Made by a program: the position numbers and the translations under genes. A model generated the notes under the pieces. That model saw only the letters and a program-made list of their open reading frames with translations. It made no database searches and was not told the DNA's origin. A stretch of 64,000 bases of DNA from Pterobdella sp. o SKG-2022 (Eukaryota > Annelida > Clitellata > Hirudinida > Piscicolidae). The stretch covers positions 17,068,589-17,132,588 of the forward strand of contig OZ038320.1 in NCBI GenBank assembly GCA_964035795.1, in the 5' to 3' direction. This document shows, piece after piece, positions 46,802 to 61,266 of the stretch. Position 1 is the stretch's first letter; each line of letters opens with the position of its first letter.

Positions 46802-49253
46802 CTGTAATTATTTGAAGGTTATTGTTTATGTTTCATCAATGCTTCATCTTTAAATTCATTCCATGCGAAAATAATTAACTCCAAGACAAAAAGATCAATT
46901 GAGATTTCATCTTTTTAAAAACATGTTGAATACAAAATTTCCTTCTCTAAAATACTTGAATATGAAAAAATTGATCTAAAATAGTTAAAACTGTAAAAAA
47001 CTCGGCAAAGAATAATTTGGAAAACTAAGATGGATGTATTATGTGTAATGGTTTGAGATCCAAACCTTCTTAAAAAAAATGAAATATATTTTTAAAAAAA
47101 GCAAAACAATTGGAATGTTGATAAAAGAATTAAAAAATTTTTGAACATATGAAATAAGGATTTTCGTTTTCAAAATTTCATGTAATAAGTTTTGAAGAAG
47201 TTCAAGATCAATCAGAAGTCTAAGAAACTTTCAAGTTCTTTGCTATGAATTTAATAAATTCGACAATAAAATCTAATCCTATTCCTTGTTGAAATGTTGT
47301 TTCATTTCACGCAAAATCAAAACAGTTATAAAATTATAGAATATGAGTTTTTATATTTACAAATTAGTATCAGATTAAGCTATAAAATCAAACTGGAATG
47401 CTCTTGAACTGTATGGCAATTTGGAGAATCATCATAAAATGCCTTCAAAAATACCTTAATCTAGTTTATTTCTCTGTGAAAACCCAATAGTTTCCACAGT
47501 TAAAAGTACCCAGCTTCATGCAATTTAACTCGCTTTTTTTTTCTTTTTTATATTTTTAACGTTTGAGAGGTTAAATCTAAACTCAATTAATTTCATAGAA
47601 TTTGGAAAAAGAAAGATAAAATGTTAAGAATTTTGAAAAAAATTTCAAAACTTAAATTACAAAGTCAATGTAAATAGTCATAATTATTTGAATAGTACGA
47701 ACTCAAACACAATCCTTCAAACCACATTTCAGGTGTGGAAACACACAATTCCTGTTCAACATACAAAAAATAAAACTGATTATTTGGCCAGTTTTTTTTG
47801 TTGACTTGTTGAATTGACTTCAGACATTTGAGCTTGTGAGCCATTTTGATTGAAATTTCAGTCTAATAAACTTATAAATATAGATTAAATAAAATATTTT
47901 TGAGCAGAGTTTGAAAATTTAGTTACGTTAGTTTTGATATTTTTTTTAAAACCATTTTTATAAATTGATATATGGCACACAATTTTGAGCTAGGTTTGCC
48001 GCAAAAACGTGCAAAAGGGTACAAAGCTTTGGTTGTGGAAGCTGATGGAGATATCTTTGAAGGTGCTCAAAAAACATTAAAAGAAATTTGCATTTTGATT
48101 TTTATAACAAAACTAATGAAAATGGAAATCCTTTTGATAAAAATTTATTTGAAAAATTAATTTTGTTGGGAATAATTTTTGGTGTATCAATTCATTTTTT
48201 TCGTTCTGTTCGATCTAAATAATTAATTTTGGGACTTTTCGAAAAATTCAATTACAAAGAAAGAGGAAGTGAATGAGCGATGTGTGTGGATCAAAAGATA
48301 ATGCTGCATAAAGGATTTTTGTGTAAAAGCTATAATTTTGATAGATTTTTCAGGTTGAAAAATGTTTTTTCTAAAAAGCAAAAGTGTTTTTAAAAGTTTA
48401 TAAAGTTGAGTCGTTTGGTCCAAAATATTATTTTTAAGGAATGCTACTATATCGGTTTTCACAAACAATTGGCAAAAAAACTTCAAAAAAATTGGAAATA
48501 CATAAAGTGAAGGTACCAAAAGTTTATAAAATGTAAAATATTTGTAAGCGAGAGTGTCTGTGAAACCCAACATAGCTGCATAAAAACAGCAAACAATTTT
48601 TCACTTTTTTAAGGCATCTAGAATGCTTACAAAAGTTTAGTATTGATTTTTGACTATAAAATTAATGATGTGACTTTCAATTGAAATTTTAAATATTAGA
48701 AAGCATGTGAGAAAGATTTAATCTCCATTTATGATGAAGCCTATTGCAAGGGATCCAAATTAAGATTATAACTGTAAAATAATACTAATTCAATAAAAAA
48801 CGATTTTGATGCATTTTTTTTATAAAACATCCATCAAAAATAGTGTTTACAAACAATAATTAATTTTCACAGGTCGATCACATTTATAGTTGAAATCTCA
48901 CCTAGATTTTCACACGTCTTTCAAAAAATTATTTTTCTAAACCTGAAAGTTTTCGTAATAAAATTATTTTTTCCCAAACCAAAACTACTAAAAGAAGAAG
49001 GAGTTAATAACACGGAATGTGTATATTTTCCATTGATTTTCCCATATGCATTAATCATCTTTGAGCATTCCCTTGATACCTTGTGTGCGTTAGTTTTTAT
49101 AAATTATAATTACTTACAAAGTAAATTTTTTGTTTGCAATCAGCTTTTTTGAAATTTTTTTTTAGAATTTTTATAAAAATTTTTCAAAATGTGTGTTTAG
49201 CCAAAATTTTTATATATTTTCAACCTTTTAGAAACATTTCCAATACTGAAGTT

Positions 49254-52200
49254 ATGCTGCAAAAAACGTTTTTTATTCTTATTTTCATTTCATTTTTTGT
49301 TTTGTTAACTTTTCCAAAAACGGCCAAAAGATCTTCGTTTTCAATCTTGAAGAAACCTTTAATTTCTTCCAATTTCACATTTTTCCAAAATTCAACAGTA
49401 GAAAAATCAACTAAAAATAATGACTCTTTTATGGGTTTCTTTTACAACTTCTTTTCGTTGTTCATTTATCCCAAATTATTGATGCCGATGCATGTGTCTC
49501 CAACCACGCCAAACCTTGTTGATTCCCATTTGACAAACAATTTCGTTGGAGCTCATATGTTGCATGTTTCAAAAAATGAATTCGATAAAATATCTCGAAC
49601 AAAAATCTCAAAAATAAAAAAAGAAAGCAATCAACTTTTAAGAAAATGCAAAGACAACAAAACAACGACAAATTATGATGCAGTACTGAAAGGAATTTAC
49701 GCCCATGGAGCTAGCAATAATGCTAATAGGATCAGTGCTAATAGAAATCACAAAAAGAAACAATTTTCCTCAGCCAAAAGTAATATAAAGAGATTTTTGG
49801 ATTTTATTGATAATCCAATCAGTTCTAAAAAATCAATTAATACCGTTAAGTTAAATAGAAAAATAAATGATATTTTCGAAATTATTACCTTGGAAAACTT
49901 TTCAACTCATCACGCCAATCCACGAGTTGTTGCCCGAAAAAAGAAAATCAAAAAAGCAGTAATTTCGACTCATCAATCCAAGTTTTCTTTCAAAGATTTT
50001 GATAACAGAAAAAGCATTAAAAAAAAGTTTAAAATAATTGCAACAAACGGGAAATTTAAAATGAACGTCCCAGTTAATACAAAATTCGCAAGATTCAATG
50101 AAACAAACAGTCATGAAAACAAGCTTTTAATTAGAAAGCCCCGAAGTTCAAATAATGGCTTTAATCACAATTCCAATGTAAAAATAAATAAAGCTCAAGG
50201 TGAAATTGACAGCTATGCGGATGATATAAAAAGTAACCAATTAAGAGAGGAATATGATTATAATGGCAATGAAGATTTAAAAATTACTTCCTTGCCAACA
50301 GAACTGTAAGCTTATTTTATGGAAATTTTTTATTCAAACAATAAAACCTTTTTGCTTTGCTAAAAAAATAAAAAAATTGTTTCATTGATAAAACAATTAT
50401 TTCAATACTGAACGATGAATTATAAAATGAAAACTGATCTGCACTTGAAGTTTTCAAACAGTTTTCCATTTATGGATTTTATAGTTACCAATACATCGTT
50501 GAAATTAACTAAATATATTGAACTTTGTACCTACATGCTGCACACGTGGGCCGACAAGCTTGGACTCACCTTGGCCACAATCACAGCCAAAACAACAGCC
50601 TTTAAGGAGATAAGCAGTGTAAACTTCATCTTTTTGTATTTTTTTCCTATTATACATTTTTATTAACTATTCTTCTAGTTTCAATTATATTTTCCCCATT
50701 ATGATGTGATTGAAGTTTGAGGCAGAGACTTTTAGTCACTTTCTTCAAAAGAAAACTTTATAGTTGATACAAATTTTCACTGCTATAATTCCAATGTAAT
50801 TTATCGTGGCAAATGATGTTCCCTCAGAACTATCTGGCAGAGCCCACAAAGATGGAAAAACTGGATGGTCGAAGGCTTGTGAAGGACATTAAAAAACGAT
50901 TGGAAGGGTTATTTTCACAAAGGGTGAAGTCTTTAAAGGTACACGATTTTGTAATTGTGAGTACTTATAATAAGATTTTTGAATTAACTTTGCCTAGTTT
51001 CAAACTACTTAATCACAATTAAAAGCTAACTGCTATACATTGTTTCAGCCACCACTATTAATTACGAATACCTTCAAAAAATTTTTTAAAAAATACATAA
51101 AACTTATGTGATAATTATTTGAGTGTTTAAATTTAAAAAATATTTCAAAAAAACTGAGTTTGAATATATGGTTCTGTGATTTCAAAGAAATATATGTTTA
51201 TAGTTTAAGTGGTACAATGAGTTTAAACGTGTCATTAGGTTCATTATCTAATTTTTTTTAAAAATAATTGATTATTGAATTTGAAAAAAGCTATGTTTCA
51301 ATGTTTTTGGAACATTTTCGCAAGTTTTTCTATTCGTTCCCATCACGCCATGAACTAAATCATCTTTAGTGTGGCATTAGACTTTTGTTGTGATTTTTCT
51401 ATTATGGCTTCGCATGAAAATGAGTTTTTTTTTTTTTGTAAATATTATTTCAAATTTTTTGTATTCCTTTCAAGTTTCTGAGACTTTCAATAATTAAATA
51501 AAACAATGAAACACGGGCTGTATTATTTAATCAGGGTGTTTTTAAATAATTTTACCAGCGCAAACACTTTTAATCACTTCATGAACATTTTTTTTCAAAC
51601 CTTCATCAAACATTTTCTCTCTAAACTGAAAGCAGCTGCTTCAAAAAATTTATTCTGAAAAAAACTTGACTAGAAACTTTAAAATTTTTCATCTTTCCGT
51701 TAAATGCTAAAAATAACGAAGTCTTTTTGAATATATTTAAAATTAAACTATACTTGAATGAAGGAAACAAACAGTTTCCTTTTAAATAATCATCTGGAAA
51801 TATTATTGGACCTTTTGATTGTCAAATAAATTTGGCTTCAGCTCGATAGCGTTTAATTTTATATATTAGTGTAATTGTGAGATTTGTCAACACACAGTAA
51901 CAATAATCTATCTTTTGCATATTAAAGCTGGAACACGTCAAAATGAATCATAGCAAAAAAACATCTAATTATTTCACTGCTTGAAAGCTGCGAAAACCGA
52001 TTGCACAATGTTTTTTATGGAAATTCATGTTGAGTTTATTAAAATACACGTAATTAGTGAAAAAAATTTCAGTTTCAACTTAGAAAAAATAATTTGCTTC
52101 CATTTCAAAGCAAATGTCTAAAATTACGAAACGTCAAAGAAAGTGAATAATTATGAAACCCATAAACATCTCAGTATTTTAGAAAACTATTTGAAAAAAT

Positions 52201-55200
52201 TGTAAGTCTTCAAGGGCTGAAAAATAATCTTATTTGAATTTCACAAATAAAATAATAAAAAGTAGAATCGAGAACAAGTCTTTGAACGGTAATTTTAATA
52301 CATCAGCCGACCCAAAGGAAGCTGAAATTGATATTTATTCAATAACCATGCCGAACACCATCCTACTTATTTTTCCAACTTGCCTTCTCTTATTATCGAT
52401 ATTTTTCATGAAATAATACCAATTCAGTCATCTTATGATTCGTTTCATAAATCCCATTTACGCATTTCAAAGCCACAATTGGCTTTTCCTATTCAAACTC
52501 TTCAACTTCTTACATTTCTTTCGAGAAAAAAATTACACAGTTATTTCATAATTTAAATTTCTAGCAGTTCAGTTTGATTTTTATTTAATATATTTCATAG
52601 ATTTTTTTTAAAAACACAGGAAAGTTTTAGTAGCTTCAACATCAGTCAATTTACAATATAATTCAAAAATCGGTTTGTAGCATGCATAAAATAAGTGTGA
52701 TTTTCTACGAATTGTATTAGATCTTGATGAATTTATGTTTTGATGATCCGCTGTATTGATTAGCTTGAAGGTAAAGAAATGACTGGAATATATTATGCAA
52801 CATGCGTAGAGTGTATGCACGGAGCTTTCATTTTTATTTTAAAGTAACAAAATAAGAATTTTTAACAAAAAAACTAATCATTCCTCGCTTCAAAATTAAA
52901 AATGTAACATTTTTCATGCCTTTATTTCCAAAAACAACTATAATTTTCCGGTAAGCTCAAACTAACATGAGAGAGAATAAAATGCTTTAAATGTTTCTTT
53001 GTGCCTACAAAATTTGAAACTTGAAAAAACTTTCGAACAAACATTGTAGAGACAAACAATAATTCTTAAACGGTATGTTATGGAACGTTAGCCAAGTATA
53101 CTACAATGCTTCAAAATATTAAAAATTTCTAAAAAAATATTTGTATAAAATTAATTTTTCCAATGTAATTGAATTGAAATAAAACTTCAACTTGATCTAT
53201 GATTGTTCGAGTTTTGGAATCTATAATTAGAGGTTCACTGACAAGTATCGCATATCTTAATATTGAAATGTTCTTTATTTTAATATCAAAATGAGGTCTT
53301 GAGTCCTAGAGGACTTTAGTGTGCCAAACTGATATATTCTATCATTTCATATTCATAAAGTTTATTATCGCTAAATGTTGCAAATAACTTTGTTACCAAA
53401 ATTATTAATGGTGTGCTGAATTTTTAAAAACCATCTTAAACGTGTTGACTTGCAAAACAACTTCATTGCAAATCAAAATAATTTTCGAAAAAATTCAAAA
53501 CTTTCAAAACATGATCAAAAATTGAAGGCTTGGAACTGAAAACAGATGAATGTATCATTATTCATGTTTGCATTAAGCTGTGGATTAATTTAATTGCTGA
53601 AAAACACTTTCTTGATTTCAAAAATTTTCCAACAGAAAATAGTGGAGGCAGGAGAAAAGCTTTATGCGACTCACAATTTCAAAAAGGATATCCAGGTGAT
53701 AAATCCCCATGGGAAAATATTGCATACTGTAGGTCTATAAACTTGTAAAAAGTAGAAATTGGGGTAAATCCGACTATGTTTGTTATTTTTCACTTTCTCA
53801 AACTTGTTTTATAATATTTCTCATTTAATGGCGAATATGAATTTGAATCATTTTGTTAAAACGACCATTCCTGTCTTTCCAATTTTTTTCCATCTGGTTG
53901 AGCTGAGCATTGGTGCATATGAAAAAAATAATAATTTTGCCTTCAAAGTAATCTTCGTGGTGGATTGTTGATGAGAAAACAAAGCATAAATTATGAAGAG
54001 TAGATTTTTTTTCTAAATTCTTTTTTAAGCTCAATGTTTTAATCCCATTATAATATGAATTAATCTTTTGACATCAAGTTTAAACTAGTTTTTTCACAAA
54101 AAAATTAATTTCGAAAAAAAACATAAATTTAATAATGTTCTTATATCTATTCAAAAATACATTTTTTAGAAATTCTCATTATTCATTTTTGTAGTTGACA
54201 CTCGTTTTGGAAAATATCAGCTTTCAAAACAAAGTGTAACGTAAAATATCTGTATAGGTTTGATGAAAATACATAATATGAAACATGAAACATTATTTTA
54301 TTTAAAAACAAACTTACTTTCTTAATCATCTTGTATCCGATGTGGAAAACGTTTTAAATAATAATCAAATGAAAACACTTTTAGGAGTTTATTTTATTCC
54401 ACGAATCTTTTCATTAACTTACATTATCAAGTCGAGCTACAAATATAGAACTTATATTTGTAGCTCCTCTTGATAATGTAAGTTCATCTTACGAAAAGAT
54501 TCGTGGAATAAAATAAACTCCTAAAAGTGTTTTCATTTGATTATTTATGTTTGGCTCGAAAAATCAAAATTTCAAATGATATTTTTAAAAATTTAAAATT
54601 TTACGTTTATTTGTTTAAAAACCTATGTTGAAATTTATTACTTTTGAGCTTTCGTTAAAAAAACTTCTCGAACGTGATAAGTTATTCAAAAATTAACAAA
54701 AAGCACTTTTTTAAAGTTTCAAATGTAAAAATTTGGATTTTTCGTCTCAAGTCATAAAACTCATTTTTCAAATAGTTGTTGCCTGCCAGCATATTTAAAC
54801 AACAATAACTTCAACTCCGAATATTTTTGTCATAAAGATTATATGTTTGTTAAACTGAATGTTTACTAATTGAAAACAGATAAAGTACCATAAAGCAAAG
54901 AAGCCTGATCTGCCATTTGAGAATCACGAAAGCTTTGACGGGATTCCTGTGAACTTCAACCACAGCACCATACACGTACCCACCAATGTCTTTGATGAGT
55001 GTAAGTCTGTTGTTTCATGGTGCCTGATAAAGCTTCATTTGAAAACCAGTAATTTGAATTTATTTAATTAACAGTTAGTTTATGTTTTTGAAAATTTGTT
55101 TTATAGTAATTCCGTTAGGAAGTATTGTATTGAAATTTAGTTCAGTGTCAATATAATTCAAATTTCCATTGGAGTTATTTTGTTGAAAATAAATTTTGAA

Positions 55201-58200
55201 AAAATTTTTACTAATGGAAAAATTTAATGTATTTGCTCATAAAATATTAAGCTAAATCAAACTGAATAAATGAGTTCTCTTAATTGTTGATTTAGTTTAT
55301 CCGCTATGATAGTTTTGATATAAAAGCTTGTAGAAAAATATATTTGAACCCAAAAAATTCACTAGTCAAATTTTCTTTCAGATTACTAAGTTCTCAAAAT
55401 CTATACATATTTAAATTGGAGAAAATGTTTAATATTCCAAATCTTCATATAACAGTATCTGGTCGTAAAAACTCCAAATGATATTTTTTAGATAATAAAA
55501 TGCGGTGTAGTGAGCTATTAGTGTGAATTAATACATAAGGAAACCTTTGTGGCTTTATTGCCATTCATTATAAGCTGCAGACTTTGGATGCATTCAGTAC
55601 CTTCATTCTTTTGAGGTTTCAACAATATTTATAACTTGATATTTTTTGACTTAACTATATAAAAATGAAATTATTTGCAAGATCAATTGTTGAAAAAGTT
55701 ATAGCAGAAATTATCAAAATCAAAGTCAAAAAAATGTTTTCAAAATGATATTAACATTTCTCATTTTGTTGGCTTGATTTTTAAATTATTAAAAACATAA
55801 TTTCAACAAAAATTTGGTATAAAACATCGAAAGTTAGTTTTTCAATAGTTAAACATTTGAAATTCTTTCAACATAATATTAGAGTTTTGAGAATGTATTG
55901 TGACATGGGAACTTACTTGAGACCTTAAAACAAAACAAGTAATTAAATAACAAATGTCTCTTGTTCACTTAGTGCTTTGATGATTATTACTTTTCATTTT
56001 TTACCCTTTTATTTTTTTACAATAACAGAAACAATTTTTTTCTCTTAAAAGATGTCCATTCATAATTAACTCAATGATATGAAAAGAAAAAGAATTGGAG
56101 CCACGTGAGTTATGCTTGAAGGCTTCATTTAACATTGTATTTTTCGATAACTTTTTAATAAATATTTATTTAATTGAAAACTTTGTGGAATTCTAAAAAT
56201 AAAAAAAACTTTTTTGGCACTTTTTCCACAAGTTTGAGGAATTTATAGAAAGCAATTCTGGTTAAAAATTTGGAAAAAGAATAGAATGATGAATAGGTTT
56301 TTTAAATGATGCATGGTAGCTGCTTGAGCAACAGCCATAACGTTTGGGAATGAAAGAAAGCTGGAAACCTTATATTTTTAGCGAATTGTTTCTTTAAAGA
56401 AAACTCTTTGAGTCGTTTTTTGCAAGAAATATAAAAAAATAAAATTTGTACTCGGCTAATGCTATGTGATGCGGTCAAAAACACTTTTAATAGGTTTAGT
56501 AGGTTTATGTTAGGCAGAGTTACCTTCGCAGAGGAAAGTCATGTGGAAATGCTGATAAAAAATCATTGCTTGCAAAATTTTCGTTTTATGATATCTTTTT
56601 TGTTAAATTGGCAAAAAAAACAAAATTTATTTTGAAAATCATTTTTATACTTAGAAAGGTAAATAAAATATCACATGAACTAAAACAAAAAATTAATCAA
56701 CGACAAAATTTTTCTCTAAACAAGAAAAAAGCTTTCGAATACATAGCTACAAAGGAAAAATTAATTGCTCAAAAAACAGAAATTAATAAGAATAACTTTT
56801 AGCTTCAATAAAAGCATCCATTAATCACAAATGCTTGAAGCTCCAAATGTTGATGTCGTTTTTCCCAACCTTTCCATCCATTCAAACTTGTTTTTCAAAT
56901 TCAGCAAATTACTTTCGAATTTTAAAAATTGATTTTTGATCACAAGTTTTCGGCATAAAACCTTTTCACGCCAGACCCACATGCGAAATGTGACGAAGAA
57001 CGTGTGGAAGATTGAAGAAAAAATGACTACTGCATTTCAATAATTATGAAACTTAAGAAAATTTTCATTTTCTCCATTTTTTGAAACCACTTAGTATGTT
57101 TTCATATTTTATAGTCTTTCGATACAAAATACTTGGAAATTGGCTTTAAATGACTTTTTTCAAAAAGGAAGGTATGTCAAAAATATGTATTTAAACAACT
57201 TATAATATAATTTTATGTATCCACTAAAACTGATTAAGTGGTTTTAAAGTTTAAAAAAAAAATTTTTTTTACAGTGTATCAGGCTTTCTGGATGTTTTAC
57301 ACATTTTTGCTTCAATATTTTTTGCACAGGCAGATTCATTCAAATGATACAAATAGAACCTAACTTAATTTTTTTACTGTTTTAAAACCAAATTTTTGGA
57401 ACTTATTGAAATATTTAATTAATTAAATGTTTAAAAAATAAAAAAGATTAATTTATAAAATGAGAATCATTTAATGATAATTTAAACTTCATTGGAAGTT
57501 CAACGCAACTGAGACTGCCATTAAAATCTGAAGACCAGTGATTCGCTGAAAATTCTTATACAGGAAATAAATTTTATCATTAATATCATTTTCAGCCCCA
57601 TCGTACACATTTAATCTTTAAAAGCAGGCGTTATACTCAGCATGATAATATAATTATGCATAATATTTATTAATGTTTTCACTTAGTTAAAAACAATTTT
57701 TTAGATTCAACTTTAGTATAAAAAAGAAATAATATTGGTACTGGTGTAGTTATTGGAAAATAATATTGGCAACAATGTAGTTAATAAGAAAAAATATTGA
57801 AAAAGGCAGTTTTATAAAATGGCTAATTGCCAACTCATTCATTATCTTATCGTACTTCATTAGAGATAACAAATTTGAAAAAGTATTTCCAGCTAGATTG
57901 AATCAATAAATTTTTCTTATCAAGGAAGATTGTTAAATCTGTCTATAAATCCATCTTTTCATATTGCTTCCACGTTAATGGACTTTATAGAATTCGTGCT
58001 TGAGAAAATGTTTCCCAAGTCTCTATTTTGTTTTTGAAATTAAAAAAAGCTTTGGGAGTATGTATTCAAAAAGCAATTACTTGAAAGATTTTGAATACGT
58101 GTAAAAATCTTGCAAGATTCACTGTGTTTTAAGATGCAGAAATTTTTTCAATTTATTTATTTGCTGTTCATTAATCAATAAACAATCATTTAAATTACCA

Positions 58201-61200
58201 AAACTTACAAGATGCGAGTCTATAAATTTGATCAAGCCCGAGTAATTATATTATGTAAATGCTGCTTAACTTAAATTTACAAGTTAGCAAAAAGCGTTTG
58301 AAGGAATTTTTTGATCAAATGAAAAGTTCGGATAAATGTTAAAAAAGCAAATATGTTAATTCATTGACTAAGAAGTTGCGAAAGAACTTTGAATACAAAA
58401 TATAAATTAATAATTTTCAAAATTATTGTTTATTAACATATATTTTCCAAGATAAATATTTTATAAAACCAAAAAATGAACTAATTTATCAAATTTCATT
58501 TTAATTTAAAGTGAATCCAAAATCCTCAATCCCCTACAAGCATCCCAGATTCTGAACGGAGTGTCCTGGTCTTCGGGCCTTGACCCCATCTTCAACTCGA
58601 ACCGGGGTGTGGGCTGGCAGTTTCTCGCCTCTTCTACTGGCTTCTTACGCATATTTCCTGGTGACATTTTTTTCCTAACATTATTTTCAATATCTTATTG
58701 TTGAGTTTTTATTTTATTCAAATTTAAAATAGATAGTGTGGGCATAATAATTTAAAATATAAATTCTAAGTGTAAATTTTAGAACAATATTATATCAACT
58801 TACATTTAATTTTTCATGAAGAATCTTTTAAATACGTATTTTATGGTGTTTGAATAATAAATTGAAAATGATATTGAGCTTTTGATAATAATTGAGTTTA
58901 TGTTGAAGCAAACAAAATTCAAAATTGGATTTGTTTTGTTTAAAAATCTAAAGAATAATTTCCGAAGTACGAATAAAATTAATTGATTTCTTTAAAAAAT
59001 AAATTGAAACGATGATTTAATTAAATTTTTGGAAAAAGTTCTAACCACTTTGGCTAAGTCTGCATTGACGCGATAAATGCTTTGGAATGTGAATGAAAAA
59101 AGATTAAAAATACCACAAAAGTCTCGTCGGATAATTATTTCAGAATGATACTAAGTAGTAACTTTTGATTGTGAAAAAATAATTGATTAGAATTTAGTTA
59201 TATTTGAATGTATTATTTCCGTACAAGAATTTTTAATGAACTGATATGAATGGCATAATGGAAAGCAATTAGCAAAACTTGCTCTGAGTATTTCACAAGC
59301 TTCCTCATTTCAATTTAGGCATTTGATGAATGTTTTAGACTTGACATTTCATTAGCTATTATTCCAAAAATATGCCAGCTCTGTGATAAGTAAGCTATTG
59401 TGGAAAAATGTTTAAATATTTTTAAGCTGAAGGATGCTTTTGCCATATGTTTTTTGGAAAGATTTTTGATAAAGTTTGTTTAAATGCGCAAAAATTTCAA
59501 CATAATTAGAGGCAATTACAACTTTGGTTCAAACCTTCAACATTTTAAATCAATTTATTCATGTACTTCTGAGTTTTTCAAGCAGTATAGTTTTTGAAAC
59601 AGTAAATGAATGTCTTAAAGAATATTTTGAAACAAACAAGCTCACAAAAATATTAAATGTTTTAAATAATCTTTTAACTTCATCCAATCAACTTAATTCT
59701 CAATTATGAGCTATATTCGTGCTACGTAGTTACAATTCACAAAATTTATCAAAAAATGAATTTTTTTATAATAATGTCTCACTGCTGTTTAATAATCTCA
59801 TCAGGAGTGCCATGGCCCAAAGATTTCGAGAAAAGTACTGATGAAGAAAAAATTGATTTATTTGACTGTCGCCTACAGCATTGGTATATTGTTGATTATC
59901 ATTAATTTGATACTATTATTTTAATAATTTTGAATCCAACTATTTTGAATGCTTTATTGTCAATTTCATACTCTAACTTTCACAAAATTCTCAGTTCCCA
60001 TTTCACTTTTAAATATTTCATAGATTTTAAACAAAAAATAATTTTGAATCTGAAAAAAAAACTTATTCTGAAGAATGTGGAAGTGACAAGTTTGAGAAGT
60101 TGCTAGTTTTCAAGTTTTGAATCAAATTTTTGATCTACAAGTTCATTTCCTAATGAATCAGTTGATACACTTTATTGATTTTTATAGTACTCCATTAAAA
60201 TATTACTATGCTGAATCATTCAGTCAAGTGTAGGAATTGCCAGCATTATAATAAAAAATAAACTTCTTTTTCTTTTTTGTTTACAGTAAGAACATCTAAC
60301 CAAGCAACCGAGCAATGAGATATTCATGGCTATATTTATTTCATCGATCACTGAAGCATTGATATCCTTGACATTATAGCCATTCAGTGTATATCAAAGT
60401 TTTCGGCTTCATTGAGACGTTTTAAAATAGATTAACATTGTATCAGAAATAAATCACAGTTGCCCAAGTTGAAAACGAATAAATATTTTTAAAAAAATGG
60501 AAATTTTTGAAAATATAAAATCTTTTGGAAATAAAAAATAAAATTTCAATTATTTATTTGCAAATATTAAGTTTTTGTTTCAAAGTTTATATTCAAAACC
60601 ATCTATCAGTTCATTTTTTGTGTTTTACAAATTTTTCTTAACAAAAAAAATTATGTTTTTCAAAATTTATTTAGATATAAATTTAATCCTAATTTTTTGC
60701 ATATCTTTTGTTCATTTGGAGCTAATAAGAAATGAAATAAATATTTGAGAATCAAACAAAATAATATCCTAAAAACATTAATTTTAAGTTTTCAGAACGT
60801 TTTTTATTGAGATTTTGTTTGACGTAAATTATTTTGATACAATTCTTAAAAGCAGTACTTTAAAAAATTCTGGCTCAATTTATTTGCCTCAGTCTGCATT
60901 CACTCTGCATCAGGCTCAACTGCCGTAAACTTCCACAAGTAGTTTAATGTCATATTAAAAAGCTCTTTCAAACATTTTCACTAGGTACATAAGGGCGGCA
61001 GATAGCCCAAAAGACGCCATTATTTTGATCGATGGCAGGTTAGTTGCATCAACTTTACAATTTCTATAAGATACTCCAAAAACTGTTTTTTAAAGTAACT
61101 ATTCATTTCAGTTATTATTTTTATATTGATTTTTCAAAATTATTTTATTTGGAAAATATCAAATTGAAGCGGTAGCATGCGGGGCTTGAGGAAAGAAATT

Positions 61201-61266
61201 GCCAGAACCACGGTACAGAAGATCATTGAAACTTTCGGGGTTGACGACTTTTTCAATGTCATCACT
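49254..61266 (+). CDS. CACNA2D: Voltage-gated calcium channel alpha2-delta subunit, 5' part (3' partial)
   Basis: Extracellular auxiliary subunit of Cav channels that increases surface expression. Nine exons keep frame for 626 residues: 49254-50305, 50462-50618, 50828-50938, 53636-53695, 54880-54998, 58512-58660, 59805-59883, 60985-61038 and 61170-61266. The N-terminus MLQKTFFILIFISFFVLLTF is a clear signal peptide. Residues ~27-350, all in exon 1, are Lys/Asn/Ser-rich and unlike the family. The VWA_N region follows (HTWADKLGLTLATITAKT; EPTKMEKLDGRRLVKDIKKR; KIVEAGEKLYATHNFKKDIQ; NFNHSTIHVPTNVFD; GLDPIFNSNRGVGWQF; STGFLRIFPG; KIDLFDCRLQHWYIRAADSP). The VWA domain then starts with KDAIILIDGSGSM, an intact MIDAS (D-x-S-x-S, Asp ~592), and TTVQKIIETFGVDDFFNVIT. 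The rest of VWA, Cache and delta regions are not seen before 64000 and should lie beyond. The exon 1 to exon 2 join (phase 2; ACT|gtaagc to aaacag|T) is supported by splice sites and phase only. Confidence 0.9.
54360..54545. repeat. Long near-perfect inverted repeat (hairpin)
   Basis: Two arms of about 88 bases, 54360-54446 and 54453-54545, are reverse complements with only a small indel and a few mismatches near the middle of each arm. They are separated by a loop of about 6 bases. The innermost 14 pairs (GAGCTACAAATATA) and the outer ~50 pairs are perfect. It lies in the alpha2-delta intron 53696-54879. It could be a foldback transposon (MITE), or it could be transcribed as a long hairpin RNA. 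No coding frame runs through it. Confidence 0.95.

Larger units (their letters stand above)
42226..49253. other. Gene-poor region with assembly gap and exon-like islands
   Basis: About 7 kb, mostly AT-rich without recognisable genes. Contains the 200-N gap at 45104-45303 and exon-like - strand islands at 45778-45873 and 46684-46801. A + strand frame at 47972-48160 (MAHNFELGLPQKRAKGYKAL...) has coding-like first 38 codons but no known relative. A 64-codon Cys-containing + strand frame lies at 46432-46626. Whether these belong to one gene cannot be settled here. Confidence 0.4.
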
